NCBI RefSeq assembly: GCF_900113015.1
Contig: NZ_FONV01000012.1
Location: 293,308 to 357,307, forward strand
Direction: 5' to 3'
Length of the DNA: 64,000 nucleotides
From: Actinoplanes philippinensis
GTDB taxonomy: Bacteria; Actinomycetota; Actinomycetes; Mycobacteriales; Micromonosporaceae
Shown here one piece after another: positions 7,316-16,210 of this stretch. Position numbers and translations under genes: made by a program. The notes beneath the pieces are model-generated. The model was not told the origin of the DNA and did not search any database. It saw nothing but the letters and a program-made list of their open reading frames with translations. Each line of letters starts with the position of its first letter. Position 1 is the stretch's first letter.

Positions 7316-8062
7316 ATGAGTCAGCAACGTCACGGAAGCACGCCCGGCGAAGCCGATGGCGTCCCGGCCTTCCCGGATCTGCCGGAGGCGACCATCGCGC
7401 GACTGCCTGAGTACCTTCGTGCCCTTCACCACCTCGCCGAGACCGGCGCGGAGACGGTGTCGAGCGAGGGCCTCGCCGCGGCCGCCGGGGTCAACTCGGC
7501 GAAACTCCGCAAGGACCTGTCGCACCTCGGGTCCTACGGCACCCGTGGCGTGGGCTATGACGTGGCCCTGCTGGTCGACCAGATCGAGTACATTCTCGGC
7601 CTCGACAAGAACCGTGCGGTCTGCCTGGTCGGCGTGGGCAACCTCGGGCACGCGCTGGCCGGCTACGCCGGTTTCGCGAGCCGCGGCTTCCGGGTGGTGG
7701 CGCTCTTCGACGCCGACCCGAAAAAGGTCGGCGAGCAGATCAACGGCCTCACCGTGCAGCACACCGACGATCTGGAGCGGGTCGCCGCCGAGGAGTCGAT
7801 CGCGATCGGAGTCATCGCCACCCCGCCCGGCACCGCCCAGGCGGTCGCCGACGCGCTGGTCGCCGCGGGAGTGACAAGCATCCTCAATTTCGCCCCGGGG
7901 GTTCTGTCGGTGCCGTCCAACGTTGACGTCCGTAAAGTGGATCTCGCCATCGAGCTGCAGATCCTTTCGTTCCACGAGCACCGCAAGGCGTCTCTGACCG
8001 CGCTGCCCGGCGGCCGGTCCGCCCCGCCTGCCAACGGCGGTCAGGAGGCGGTCGGGTCGTGA
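7316..8062 (+). CDS. rex: Redox-sensing transcriptional repressor Rex
   Basis: A 248-residue NADH-sensing repressor. Residues about 15-90 form the winged helix ('LPEYLRALHHLAETGAETVSSEGLAAAAGVNSAKLRKDLSHLGSYG' region); the Rossmann loop GVGNLGHALAGY follows, and the C-terminal helix ends with LQILSFHEHRKASLTALPG. Start ATG at 7316 has GGAG four bases upstream; the upstream in-frame codons overlap the promoter and operator and are not coding. In Streptomyces Rex senses the NADH/NAD+ ratio and represses cytochrome bd, nuo and its own hem operon. The stop overlaps the hemA start by 4 bases, which places hemA under the same operator. Confidence 0.96.
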   Translation: MSQQRHGSTPGEADGVPAFPDLPEATIARLPEYLRALHHLAETGAETVSSEGLAAAAGVNSAKLRKDLSHLGSYGTRGVGYDVALLVDQIEYILGLDKNRAVCLVGVGNLGHALAGYAGFASRGFRVVALFDADPKKVGEQINGLTVQHTDDLERVAAEESIAIGVIATPPGTAQAVADALVAAGVTSILNFAPGVLSVPSNVDVRKVDLAIELQILSFHEHRKASLTALPGGRSAPPANGGQEAVGS

Positions 8063-9354
8063 ACCTGCTCAGCATCGGCGCCTCGTACCGGACGGCTGAC
8101 GTCGCGGTCCTCGAGCGTTTGGTCATTCCCGAGTCGTCGGTCCCCGACCTGCTCCAGCGTCTGGTCGCTCAGCCGTATGTGGGGGAGGCCGTTGTCGTCT
8201 CCACATGCAACCGGGTCGAGGTCTACGCGGCGGTCAGCGGCTTCCACGGCGGCCTCGGCGACATCTGCAACGTGCTGTCCGAGCACTCCGGCATCCCCGC
8301 CACCGAGCTGGCCGGCCACCTCTACGTGCACTACGGCGAGGCGGCGGTCCGGCACTCGTTCCGGGTGTCGTCCGGTCTCGACTCGATGGTCGTCGGCGAG
8401 GCCCAGATCCTCGGGCAGCTGCGCGACGCGTACCACGCGGCCACCGAGGTCGACTCGGCCGGCCGGCTGCTGCACGAGCTGATGCAGCAGACGCTGCGGG
8501 TCGGCAAGCGGGCGCACGCCGAGACCGGCATCGACAAGGCCGGGCAGAGCGTCGTCACGGCCGCGCTCGACGTGGCCGCCGAGCACCTCGGCGGTGACCT
8601 GACCGGCCGGTCCGCCCTGATCATCGGGGCCGGGGCGATGGGCTCGCTGTCGGTGGCCACGCTCACCCGCAGCGGTGTCGGCCCCCTGCGGATCACCAAC
8701 CGCAGCCACGAGCGGGCCGACCGGCTCGCCGAGGCCTACGGCGCCGTCGCTATCCCGTTCGACCAGCTCGACGAGGCGCTGCGCGAGGTCGACATCGTGG
8801 TGTGCGCGACCGCCTCCACCGAGCCGGTGCTCACCCGCGAGCGCCTGGAGCGGGTCGGCAAGGACCTGGTCGTCCTCGACCTCGCCGTCCCGCGTGACGT
8901 GGCGCCGGACGCCGTCGGCCTGCCCGGCCTGACCGTCGTCGACATCGACAGCCTGGCCAACAGCCGCCGCACCGGCCCGGCCGCGGCCGAGACCGCCGCC
9001 GTCGAGCAGATCGTCGTCGCCGAGGTGGACAACTTCCTCGGCTGGCTGCGCGGCGCCGAGATCGCGCCCACCGTGGCGGCGCTGCGCACCCGGGCCGAGG
9101 AGGTCGTGTCGGCGGAGATGCGCAAGCTGGTGTCCCGGCGGCCGGAATTCACCGATGAGCAGCGGGCGGATGTTTCCCGTACCCTGCACCGGGTCGTCCA
9201 GCAGTTGCTGCACTCGCCTACCGTGCGGGTCCGCCAGCTCGCCGCCGAGCCCGGTGGCGATCAGTATGCGGCTCTGCTCCGTGAGCTGTTCGACCTGGAC
9301 GTCCCGCTCGCCACCCAGGCCGACGCGGTACCTGAGATCGGGGGGAAAGCATGA
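8059..9354 (+). CDS. hemA: Glutamyl-tRNA reductase
   Basis: A 431-residue enzyme that reduces glutamyl-tRNA(Glu) with NADPH to glutamate-1-semialdehyde, the first step of C5 tetrapyrrole synthesis. The catalytic Cys lies in 'VVVSTCNRVEVYA' (about residue 50), followed by 'FRVSSGLDSMVVGEAQILGQ', the NADPH site 'ALIIGAGAMGSL' near 193 and the C-terminal dimerisation helices. It starts with GTG overlapping rex and ends overlapping hemC by 4 bases. No SD-independent promoter is seen, so expression should follow the Rex operator. Confidence 0.97.
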   Translation: MNLLSIGASYRTADVAVLERLVIPESSVPDLLQRLVAQPYVGEAVVVSTCNRVEVYAAVSGFHGGLGDICNVLSEHSGIPATELAGHLYVHYGEAAVRHSFRVSSGLDSMVVGEAQILGQLRDAYHAATEVDSAGRLLHELMQQTLRVGKRAHAETGIDKAGQSVVTAALDVAAEHLGGDLTGRSALIIGAGAMGSLSVATLTRSGVGPLRITNRSHERADRLAEAYGAVAIPFDQLDEALREVDIVVCATASTEPVLTRERLERVGKDLVVLDLAVPRDVAPDAVGLPGLTVVDIDSLANSRRTGPAAAETAAVEQIVVAEVDNFLGWLRGAEIAPTVAALRTRAEEVVSAEMRKLVSRRPEFTDEQRADVSRTLHRVVQQLLHSPTVRVRQLAAEPGGDQYAALLRELFDLDVPLATQADAVPEIGGKA

Positions 9355-10274
9355 CGCTGCGTCTCGGCACGCGGGGTAGCGCCCTGGCGCTCACCCAGTC
9401 GCAGATGGTCGCCGACGCGCTGACCGCCGCCACCGGCCGCCCGGTCGAGCTGGTCCGGATCGTCACCCCCGGTGATCGCTCGGCCGCCCCGGTCGCCCAG
9501 CTCGGCGTCGGCGTGTTCGTCTCCGCGCTGCGCGACGCGCTGCTGGCCGGTGAGATCGACTTCGCCGTCCATTCGTACAAGGACCTGCCCACCGCCGAGC
9601 CACCGAGCCTGCACATCGCCGCGGTGCCGGTGCGTGAGGATCCCCGTGACGCCCTGATCGCCCGCGACGGTCTGACGCTCGCCGAGCTGCCGCCGGGCTC
9701 GACCATCGGCACCGGTGCGGTGCGCCGAATCGCGCAACTGCGTGCTTTGGGCCTAGAGTTGCAGGTCACGCCGATCCGAGGGAATGTCGACTCGCGAATC
9801 GCCCGGGTACTAGGACCCGAGGCAGATCTCGACGCCGTCGTTCTCGCCCGGGCCGGAGTGGCACGTCTCGGCCGATCGGCGCAGATCACCGAGACGCTCG
9901 ACCCGATGCTCATGCTGCCCGCCCCGGCTCAGGGTGCGCTGGCGGTGGAGTGCCGGGCCGGCGACACCGACCTGATCGAGTTGCTGTCCGTTCTCGATCA
10001 CGCACCGACCCGCGCCGCCGTGGTGGCGGAGCGGTCGATGCTCGCCACGCTCGAGGCCGGGTGCTCCGCCCCGGTCGCGGCACACGCCGAGATCGCCGAA
10101 GGCGACGACGGTGACGAGATCTACCTGCGCGGTGCCGTGATCAGCCCGGATGGTGTCCGAGCCGTCCGACTGTCGCGCACCGGAACGCCCGCCGGCGCGG
10201 CGGAGATCGGCAAGGCGCTTGCCATCGATCTCCTCGACGCCGGAGCCGATACCCTGATGGGGAGCACAGAATGA
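9351..10274 (+). CDS. hemC: Porphobilinogen deaminase (hydroxymethylbilane synthase)
   Basis: A 307-residue enzyme joining four porphobilinogen units to hydroxymethylbilane. The N-terminus LRLGTRGSALALTQSQ, the conserved 'FAVHSYKDLPT' and 'GTGAVRRIAQLRAL' blocks and the dipyrromethane-binding Cys in 'LEAGCSAPVAAHAE' (about residue 235) are all present. ATG start overlaps the hemA stop by 4 bases and its stop overlaps the next gene by 4. The actinobacterial version has 'VHSYKDLP' where enterobacteria have VHSMKDVP. Confidence 0.97.
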   Translation: MTLRLGTRGSALALTQSQMVADALTAATGRPVELVRIVTPGDRSAAPVAQLGVGVFVSALRDALLAGEIDFAVHSYKDLPTAEPPSLHIAAVPVREDPRDALIARDGLTLAELPPGSTIGTGAVRRIAQLRALGLELQVTPIRGNVDSRIARVLGPEADLDAVVLARAGVARLGRSAQITETLDPMLMLPAPAQGALAVECRAGDTDLIELLSVLDHAPTRAAVVAERSMLATLEAGCSAPVAAHAEIAEGDDGDEIYLRGAVISPDGVRAVRLSRTGTPAGAAEIGKALAIDLLDAGADTLMGSTE

Positions 10275-11857
10275 CCACCCGCACCGCCCGTAAGCCAGCC
10301 GGACGCATCGCGTTCATCGGCGCCGGACCCGGCGACCCGGAGCTGCTGACCCGCCGCGCGTATGCGGCGCTGACCGATGCCGACCAGGTGGTCTACGACC
10401 GCGGCGTGCCCGATTCCCTGCTCAGCGCGATCCGCTCCGACGCCAAGGAGGACGCGCAGTTCAGTCCGGCCGAGGGCGCCCCCGGTGACGTCGCCAAGGT
10501 GCTGCTCTCCGCGGCCAAGTCCGGCCTGTCCGCCGTGCACCTGGTCGCCGGTGACCCGTTCGGCCACGACTCGGTGGTCAAGGAGGTGCAGGCGGTCGCG
10601 CGGACCGCTGTGCACTTCGAGGTGATCCCCGGCATCGGCCAGGCCGAGGGCGTCGCCGCCTACGCCGGTGTGCCGCTGCCCGGTGTGCGGATCGCCGCCG
10701 ACGTCGACGACGTCTCCAACCTCGACTTCGACGCGCTCGCCACGGCCGCCCAGAAGGGCTCCTTCGCCGTGGCCGTGGACGCCGGCGACCTCGCCGCCGT
10801 CCGCGACGGGCTGCTCGCCGCGGGTGTCGAGCCGGGTGTCCCGGTCGGCGTGACCGGCGACGGCACCGGCGAGACGCAGTACACCACCACCTCGACGGTG
10901 GACAGCTTCGTCGCGGCGGCGCTCGGCTTCACCGGCCGGGTCGTCCTGACCGTCGGCTCCGACGTGGCCGAGCGCGACAGCCTCAGCTGGTGGGAGAACC
11001 GTCCGCTGTACGGCTGGAAGGTCCTCGTCCCGCGGACCAAGGAGCAGGCCGGCGCGATGTCCGCCCGGCTCCGTGCCTACGGCGCGATCCCGTGCGAGGT
11101 GCCGACCATCGCGGTCGAGCCCCCGCGCACCCCGGCGCAGATGGAGCGGGCCGTCAAGGGCCTGGTCGACGGCCGGTACGCGTGGGTCATCTTCACCTCG
11201 GTCAACGCGGTCCGCGCGGTCTGGGAGAAATTCGGTGAGCACGGTCTCGACGCCCGGCACTTCGGCGGCGTAAAGATCGCCTGCATCGGTGAGGCCACCG
11301 CCGACGCGGTCCGCGCGTTCGGCATCCAGCCCGAGCTGATCCCGGCCGGTGAGCAGTCCTCCGAGGGCCTGCTGGCCGAGTTCTCCCCGCACGACGAGAT
11401 CCTCGACCCGGTCGGCCGGGTGCTGCTGCCGCGTGCCGACATCGCGACCGAGACGCTCGCGGCCGGGCTCATCGAGCGCGGCTGGGAGGTGGACGACGTC
11501 ACGGCGTACCGGACGGTCCGCGCCGCCCCGCCGCCCGCCGAGATCCGCGACGCCATCAAGTCCGGCGGCTTCGACGCGGTGCTCTTCACCTCGTCCTCCA
11601 CCGTCCGCAACCTGGTCGGCATCGCCGGCAAGCCGCACGCCCGCACGGTCGTCGCGGTGATCGGACCGAAGACCGCCGAGACCGCCGTCGAGTTCGGCCT
11701 CCGGGTCGACACCCAGCCGCAGAACGCGTCGGTGCCCGACCTGGTCGAGGCGCTCGCCGAGTACGCGCTGGAGCTCCGCGAGAAGCTGGCCGCCATGCCG
11801 GCCAAGCAGCGCCGCGGCTCCAAGGTGCAGGGCCCGACGGCTCTCCGTTTCCGCTGA
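10271..11857 (+). CDS. hemD: Fused uroporphyrinogen-III C-methyltransferase-like / uroporphyrinogen-III synthase
   Basis: A 528-residue two-domain protein. Residues about 8-240 resemble SUMT (CobA): GRIAFIGAGPGDPELLTRRA is kept, but the family's Gly-rich block is altered to HLVAGDPFGHDSVVKEV. Residues about 250-510 are the HemD fold: VLVPRTKEQAGAMSARL, 'WVIFTSVNAV', 'VLFTSSSTVRNLVGIAG', which cyclises hydroxymethylbilane to uroporphyrinogen III. This fusion with a divergent methylase half is typical of actinobacterial hemD next to hemA/hemC; whether the methylase half is active is doubtful. The basic C-terminal tail (KQRRGSKVQG) may be disordered. Confidence 0.92.
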   Translation: MTTRTARKPAGRIAFIGAGPGDPELLTRRAYAALTDADQVVYDRGVPDSLLSAIRSDAKEDAQFSPAEGAPGDVAKVLLSAAKSGLSAVHLVAGDPFGHDSVVKEVQAVARTAVHFEVIPGIGQAEGVAAYAGVPLPGVRIAADVDDVSNLDFDALATAAQKGSFAVAVDAGDLAAVRDGLLAAGVEPGVPVGVTGDGTGETQYTTTSTVDSFVAAALGFTGRVVLTVGSDVAERDSLSWWENRPLYGWKVLVPRTKEQAGAMSARLRAYGAIPCEVPTIAVEPPRTPAQMERAVKGLVDGRYAWVIFTSVNAVRAVWEKFGEHGLDARHFGGVKIACIGEATADAVRAFGIQPELIPAGEQSSEGLLAEFSPHDEILDPVGRVLLPRADIATETLAAGLIERGWEVDDVTAYRTVRAAPPPAEIRDAIKSGGFDAVLFTSSSTVRNLVGIAGKPHARTVVAVIGPKTAETAVEFGLRVDTQPQNASVPDLVEALAEYALELREKLAAMPAKQRRGSKVQGPTALRFR

Positions 11858-11869
11858 TCCGACGATGAG

Positions 11870-11894
11870 GCGCGCCGATCCCGGGTCGGCGCGC
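11870..11894 (+). terminator. Hairpin between hemD and hemB
   Basis: GCGCGCCGA (11870-11878) pairs exactly with TCGGCGCGC (11886-11894) over a 7-base loop, followed by a pyrimidine-rich TTCGCCATTTCT. It may end or attenuate the rex-hemACD transcript 41 bases before hemB. Confidence 0.65.
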
Positions 11895-11935
11895 TTCGCC
11901 ATTTCTACCGGCCCGGCCTTTCTGAGGAGCGCCCG

Positions 11936-12922
11936 ATGTCCTTCCCCGACATCCGTCCGCGCCGCCTGCGGCGCACGCCCGCCATCCGGCGACTGGTCCA
12001 GGAGACCCATCTCGCCCCGTCGGATCTGATCCTGCCCCTCTTCCTGAAGGAGGGGCTGACCGAGCCGAAACCGATCAGCTCGATGCCCGGTGTCCTTCAG
12101 CACACGCGTGACTCGCTGCGCAAGGCGGCGGCCGAGGCGGTCGCGGCGGGCGTCGGCGGTCTGATGCTCTTCGGTGTGCCGGACGACGCCGGCAAGGACG
12201 AGACCGGTTCGGCCGGCCTCGACCCGGACGGCATCCTCAATGTCGGCCTGCGTGATCTCAAGGCGGAGGTGGGCGACTCGTCGGTGATCATGGGTGACCT
12301 GTGCCTGGACGAGTTCACCTCGCACGGCCACTGTGGGGTGCTGGCCGCCGACGGCTCGGTCGACAACGACGCCACCCTGAAGATCTACGCCGAGATGGCT
12401 GTCGCGCAGGCCGAGGCCGGCGCCCACATGGTCGGCCCGTCCGGGATGATGGACGGTCAGATCGGCGTGATCCGCAAGGCCCTCGACGCGGCCGGCCACC
12501 AGGACGTGGCGATCCTCGCCTACTCGGTGAAATACGCCGGCGCCTTCTACGGCCCGTTCCGCGAGGCCGTCGACTCGTCGCTGAAGGGCGACCGCCGCCA
12601 GTACCAGATGGACCCGCCGAACGCCCGTGAGGCCCTGCGCGAGGTCGACCTGGACATCGCCGAGGGCGCCGACATCGTGATGGTCAAGCCGGGACTGCCC
12701 TACCTGGACATCATCGCCGCCCTCCGCGACCACGTCAGCGTGCCGGTCGCCGCCTACCAGGTCTCCGGCGAGTACGCGATGGTCGAGGCCGCCGCCGCCA
12801 ACGGCTGGCTCGACCGCGAACGCGTCATCCTCGAGTCGCTGACGTCGCTCAAGCGTGCCGGCGCCCAGATCACCCTCACGTACTGGGCCACCGAAGCCGC
12901 AAACCTCATTCAAAACCGCTAG
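11936..12922 (+). CDS. hemB: Delta-aminolevulinic acid dehydratase (porphobilinogen synthase)
   Basis: A 328-residue enzyme condensing two 5-aminolevulinate molecules to porphobilinogen. The two Schiff-base lysines are in 'AYSVKYAGAFYGPFR' (about 200) and 'DIVMVKPGLPYLD' (about 250). The active-site metal loop reads GDLCLDEFTSHGHCG: Cys-Leu-Asp plus a later Cys, instead of the Cys-Leu-Cys...Cys of zinc enzymes or the all-Asp loop of Mg enzymes. This mixed loop is usual for actinobacteria. SD GAGGAG lies a few bases before the ATG. It follows the Rex-controlled genes, but an intervening hairpin may uncouple it. Confidence 0.96.
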   Translation: MSFPDIRPRRLRRTPAIRRLVQETHLAPSDLILPLFLKEGLTEPKPISSMPGVLQHTRDSLRKAAAEAVAAGVGGLMLFGVPDDAGKDETGSAGLDPDGILNVGLRDLKAEVGDSSVIMGDLCLDEFTSHGHCGVLAADGSVDNDATLKIYAEMAVAQAEAGAHMVGPSGMMDGQIGVIRKALDAAGHQDVAILAYSVKYAGAFYGPFREAVDSSLKGDRRQYQMDPPNAREALREVDLDIAEGADIVMVKPGLPYLDIIAALRDHVSVPVAAYQVSGEYAMVEAAAANGWLDRERVILESLTSLKRAGAQITLTYWATEAANLIQNR

Positions 12923-12989
12923 GGGGTACGCCGTCGGCCGCCCCGCGCCGAACCACACCTCCCGTGGCACCCCGTGTAACGCAGGCGGC

Positions 12990-13019
12990 ACGCCCGGCCG
13001 AAACGCGCCCGCCGGGCGT
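12990..13019. terminator. Bidirectional terminator between hemB and GNAT gene
   Basis: ACGCCCGGC (12990-12998) is an exact complement of GCCGGGCGT (13011-13019) with a 12-base loop. It lies between convergent genes. Confidence 0.65.
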
Positions 13020-13089
13020 ATGCGGTGGTCGCTGCTGGTCGTCAGGGTTGTACCTGTGCGTCCTCAACAGCTCTGACGGCCGGCCGGGT

Positions 13090-14109
13090 TCATGCGGTCG
13101 GCTCCAGGGACTGGACCAGCTGGGTCACGTCGGCGATGTACTCGAACCAGTCACGGTCGGACTGGTAGCCCAGCTCCGCGTTGACCTTCAGCATCGACTC
13201 GTTGTGCTGCGCGTTCCACGTCTGCACCTGACGCAGCGTCGGCTCGGCGGCCCGCAACTCGAACAGCATCCGCGCCTTGATCGCCCGGTCGATGCCGTAG
13301 CCACGATGCTCCCGGACCACGATCGTGTCGTACTGATCGGCCCGCTCCGGATGCTGCGCCGGCACGACCACCTCGGTCAGCCCCGCCACGGTGCCGGTGG
13401 CCTCGTGGATCGCCAGCACGATGTAAGGTTTCAGCCCGCGCTTGTGCAGCGTCTCCAGCGAATCACGCAGCCGCTGCGGGTCCGACGAGCGGGGCGCCAG
13501 GTCCAGATCGTCGTCGTCACGCTGCGCATCCGCCTTCGCCTGGGCGTAGGCGGCGAGCAGATGATCCGGCGGTCCGCCCGGGTGATACTCGATGCGGTAT
13601 CCGGAGCTGAGCCCGTTGGCCATCCCGCCGAGCGCCGGCCAGTCCACGGTGTCCAGGTTGAGGACACTGCGCGTCTCCACATACTCCCGCTCGAACCCGA
13701 GAGACTCGTAGAACGGGATCGCCGACGTGCCGCCGATCGCCTCCACACCGATCGAGGAGAAACCCTCCAGATAGGCGCGGCGGGTCGCCACCGCCAGCAG
13801 CTGCCGGCCCAGGCCACGACGCCGCAACTCGGGACGGACCACCACCTCGAGCACACCGATGTCGCCGAGCAACAGGATGTTCACATGCCCGAAGATCTTG
13901 CCCTCGCCCTCCGGGAGGCGATCGTCCTCAGCGACCCAGGTGATCCGGCGCTCGCCCGGCATGGTCTCGGCGAGATACTCCCTGACCTGCACGTCCCGCC
14001 AGGGTGGATCATCCGGGAGATCAACCGCCAAGACCGCGTTCACCGTCTCCACGAGCGAGTTGATCTCGGCCGCGGACGCGGAGCGGGGATCCCATTCACG
14101 CACCCTCAC
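13090..14109 (-). CDS. Tandem GNAT family N-acetyltransferase
   Basis: A 339-residue protein with two GNAT-like halves. The first half carries the acetyl-CoA pyrophosphate loop RPELRRRGLGRQLL (about residues 92-105); the second has a degraded loop 'VREHRGYGIDRAIKARML' near 265-283, preceded by 'TGTVAGLTEVVVPAQHPERADQYDTIV'. The layout is that of mycothiol synthase (MshD)-like double GNAT proteins, but residues that would identify MshD are not clear, so a specific substrate is not claimed. Monocistronic, convergent with hemB. Confidence 0.82.
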   Translation of the reverse strand: MRVREWDPRSASAAEINSLVETVNAVLAVDLPDDPPWRDVQVREYLAETMPGERRITWVAEDDRLPEGEGKIFGHVNILLLGDIGVLEVVVRPELRRRGLGRQLLAVATRRAYLEGFSSIGVEAIGGTSAIPFYESLGFEREYVETRSVLNLDTVDWPALGGMANGLSSGYRIEYHPGGPPDHLLAAYAQAKADAQRDDDDLDLAPRSSDPQRLRDSLETLHKRGLKPYIVLAIHEATGTVAGLTEVVVPAQHPERADQYDTIVVREHRGYGIDRAIKARMLFELRAAEPTLRQVQTWNAQHNESMLKVNAELGYQSDRDWFEYIADVTQLVQSLEPTA

Positions 14110-14218
14110 TCGTACATCGTGCCGTTTGGGAGACCTCCAGGGAAGTGCTGACCACGCAAAAGTACTTCAGCGCTCACTCAGCGTCGCTATGATCACCGAT
14201 GTTCCGCGGCCGGGGCGG

Positions 14219-15865
14219 TCAGGCCTTGCTGCGCTGCCCGTACTCCTGAGCGGTCGTGAACACCTTCTGCGCATAGGGCCGGACCGCGTTGTACGACAGG
14301 ATCGCGTCCCACCAGGAGTCGGTCTTGGACAGGTCACGGCTGCCCTTGCACAGATAGACCGCCGCGGTCAGCGCCGCGTCGTCGATGTCGTTCGGGTTCG
14401 CCACACCGTCCCGGTCGGCGTCGATCGCCGTCTCCTTCCAGGTCGCCGGGATGAACTGCATCGGCCCGATCGCCCGGTCGAACGTGGTGTCCTGATCCAG
14501 CGCGCCCCGATCGGTGTCGGCGACCAGCTGCCGGCCGCCCTGCCCGTCCAGCGGCAGCCCGAGGATCGTCGGCTGCGCCACCCCGTCCGCCCCGAGGACC
14601 GCCCCGTTGAAGCTGCCGTGCGACGACTCGACCTTGCCGATCGCCGCCAGCGTGGTCCACTCCAGGCGGCAGCCCGGGTTGGTCTGCGCGAGCACCAGTT
14701 CGGCGTAGCCGTAAGCCTGCACCGCCACCACCGGGATACCCACCCGGGTGCCGGTCTGCTGCGCCCACGCCGCCAGCGCGTCCGCGGGCCGCGCCGCGTT
14801 CACCGCCGGCTGGGTCGGAGGAACCCCCGGCAGCCCGGTGGCCCCGCCCGGCAGGCTCGGCAGCGTCCCCGCCCCCGGCAGCCCGGTCCCGGCGCCCGGC
14901 AGCCCCGTCCCGGCTCCCGGCAGGCCGGTGCCTGCCCCCGGAAGCCCCGGATCGGTGCCCGGCGACGCCCCCGCGGGCGGCGCCGAACCCGCCGGCCCGC
15001 CCCCGAACGTGGGAGTGGCACTGGGCGCGGGCGTGGCCTCCAGCGCTTGCGGCACCAGGTACGCCCCGAACGACCCGGCCAGCACGACAAGCGTCGCCAC
15101 CAGCACCCCGGGCACCACGACCCGGCCGACCGGCCCCCGCGTCCAGGTCGCCACCCCACGCGCGGCCCGCCCGGTCGCCTGCAACGGCCGGAACCGCCGC
15201 CGTGCCTTCCCCGCACCCGCTGCGCCGGCCTCAGTCCCGCCCGGGCTGGCCCCGGCCTCGGTCCCGCCCGCCTTGCCCCCAGCACTGGTCTCGCCCGGTT
15301 TGGCTGCGGCGCTGCTCTCGCCCGGTTTGTCCGCGGCTTCAGTCCCGCCTGCCTTGCCCTCAGCGCTGGTCTCGCCCGCCTTGCGCCCAGCGCTGGTCTC
15401 GCCCGTTTTGCCGGCCGGTCCGCCGGTCTTGGCGTTCACGGTTGTCTTGTTGTCCGGTTCGCGAGTCTTGGCGCTCTCCGCAGCCTTGCCGGTCGTATCG
15501 CCGGTCTTGGCATCTGCGGTTGCCTGGTCAGCCAACCCGCTCGCTTCGACCCCAGCCTCAGACTTGGCGTCCGCACCACTCCCGGTGCCCGGGCCCGCCC
15601 CGGCAGTGCTGGCGCGCCGGCCCGCATCCGCACTGGCGGGCGTCGCCGCACCACCGGCTTTGGTCTCGGCGGCGGGCTTGGTGTCCTGGCTTGTCCCGGC
15701 GGCAGCGGAGCGGGTGTCGGCCTCGGTCGTGGCGGGCTTCGCCTCGTCACCGGGGGTGGGCTCGTCGGTGGGGGCCGCGCCGGAACTGGCCAGGGGTCCT
15801 GGCTGCTGCGGTGCTGCGGACCGCAGCTCCGGCTGCTCTGCTGGGTTGTTCGACGCCTCCACCAC
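14219..15865 (-). CDS. Membrane-anchored lytic murein transglycosylase
   Basis: A 548-residue protein. Residues 1-about 225 are low-complexity Ala/Gly/Thr/Lys/Glu sequence with imperfect 'KAGETSAEGKAGGTEA' units. A transmembrane segment follows ('VVVPGVLVATLVVLAGSFGAYLV'), then a Pro/Gly linker with four GLPGAGT units, and a C-terminal MltB/SLT-type catalytic domain of about 190 residues with the catalytic Glu in IGKVESSHGSF, then 'AIGPMQFIPATWKE' and 'ILSYNAVRPYAQKV'. It should cleave peptidoglycan glycan strands outside the membrane. The cytoplasmic N-terminal tail is unusually long; its acid/base-mixed composition suggests disorder. Confidence 0.87.
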   Translation of the reverse strand: MVEASNNPAEQPELRSAAPQQPGPLASSGAAPTDEPTPGDEAKPATTEADTRSAAAGTSQDTKPAAETKAGGAATPASADAGRRASTAGAGPGTGSGADAKSEAGVEASGLADQATADAKTGDTTGKAAESAKTREPDNKTTVNAKTGGPAGKTGETSAGRKAGETSAEGKAGGTEAADKPGESSAAAKPGETSAGGKAGGTEAGASPGGTEAGAAGAGKARRRFRPLQATGRAARGVATWTRGPVGRVVVPGVLVATLVVLAGSFGAYLVPQALEATPAPSATPTFGGGPAGSAPPAGASPGTDPGLPGAGTGLPGAGTGLPGAGTGLPGAGTLPSLPGGATGLPGVPPTQPAVNAARPADALAAWAQQTGTRVGIPVVAVQAYGYAELVLAQTNPGCRLEWTTLAAIGKVESSHGSFNGAVLGADGVAQPTILGLPLDGQGGRQLVADTDRGALDQDTTFDRAIGPMQFIPATWKETAIDADRDGVANPNDIDDAALTAAVYLCKGSRDLSKTDSWWDAILSYNAVRPYAQKVFTTAQEYGQRSKA

Positions 15866-15988
15866 GCGTCGACCCTACCCGCCGGAAACCACTCCCGGGA
15901 GGGACGCCGGCCGCCTGTGGACAACGCCCGCGCAACGGTCCGGCAACACCTCGCCGAACTCGCCGTGCACGGCCCACCGCACGGGCCC

Positions 15989-15994
15989 TACGCT
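15989..15994 (+). promoter_or_regulatory. -10 box for leaderless zinc ribbon gene
   Basis: TACGCT ends 6 bases before the ATG at 16001, so the transcript probably begins at the start codon. Confidence 0.5.
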
Positions 15995-16000
15995 GGTCGG

Positions 16001-16210
16001 ATGCCGCGTTATGAGTTCCGGTGCCGCGCGTGTGGCGCCACCTTCGAGGTCAGTCGTCCGATGCGTGCGGCCGCCGATCCGGCGTCGTGTCCGCAGGGGC
16101 ATGCCGACACCGTCAAGCTGTTGTCCACTGTCGCCGTGACGGGCCGTGGTGGCGGGCCGCGGCCGGCGCCCTCCGGGGGCGGTTGTTGTGGCGGTGGCTG
16201 CGGCTGCTGA
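16001..16210 (+). CDS. FmdB-type zinc ribbon small protein
   Basis: A 69-residue protein. It begins MPRYEFRCRACGATFEV with the first Cys pair (Cys8, Cys11) and has a second metal-binding group at 'CPQGH' (Cys30, His34); this second knuckle has Cys-His rather than the usual Cys-Cys. The tail is Gly/Cys-rich (SGGGCCGGGCGC) and may bind a further metal. The family (FmdB/CxxC_CxxC_SSSS) is widespread and of unknown function. No Shine-Dalgarno; a -10 hexamer six bases upstream points to leaderless expression. A second, longer FmdB gene is at 54379-54738. Confidence 0.85.
   Translation: MPRYEFRCRACGATFEVSRPMRAAADPASCPQGHADTVKLLSTVAVTGRGGGPRPAPSGGGCCGGGCGC

Noticed and set aside
10121..12991. A 956-codon open frame antisense to hemD and hemB
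   Set aside because: Long antisense frames are common in GC-rich genes because stops are rare. The product is Arg/Gly/Asp-rich without domains, and the sense genes are clear haem enzymes.
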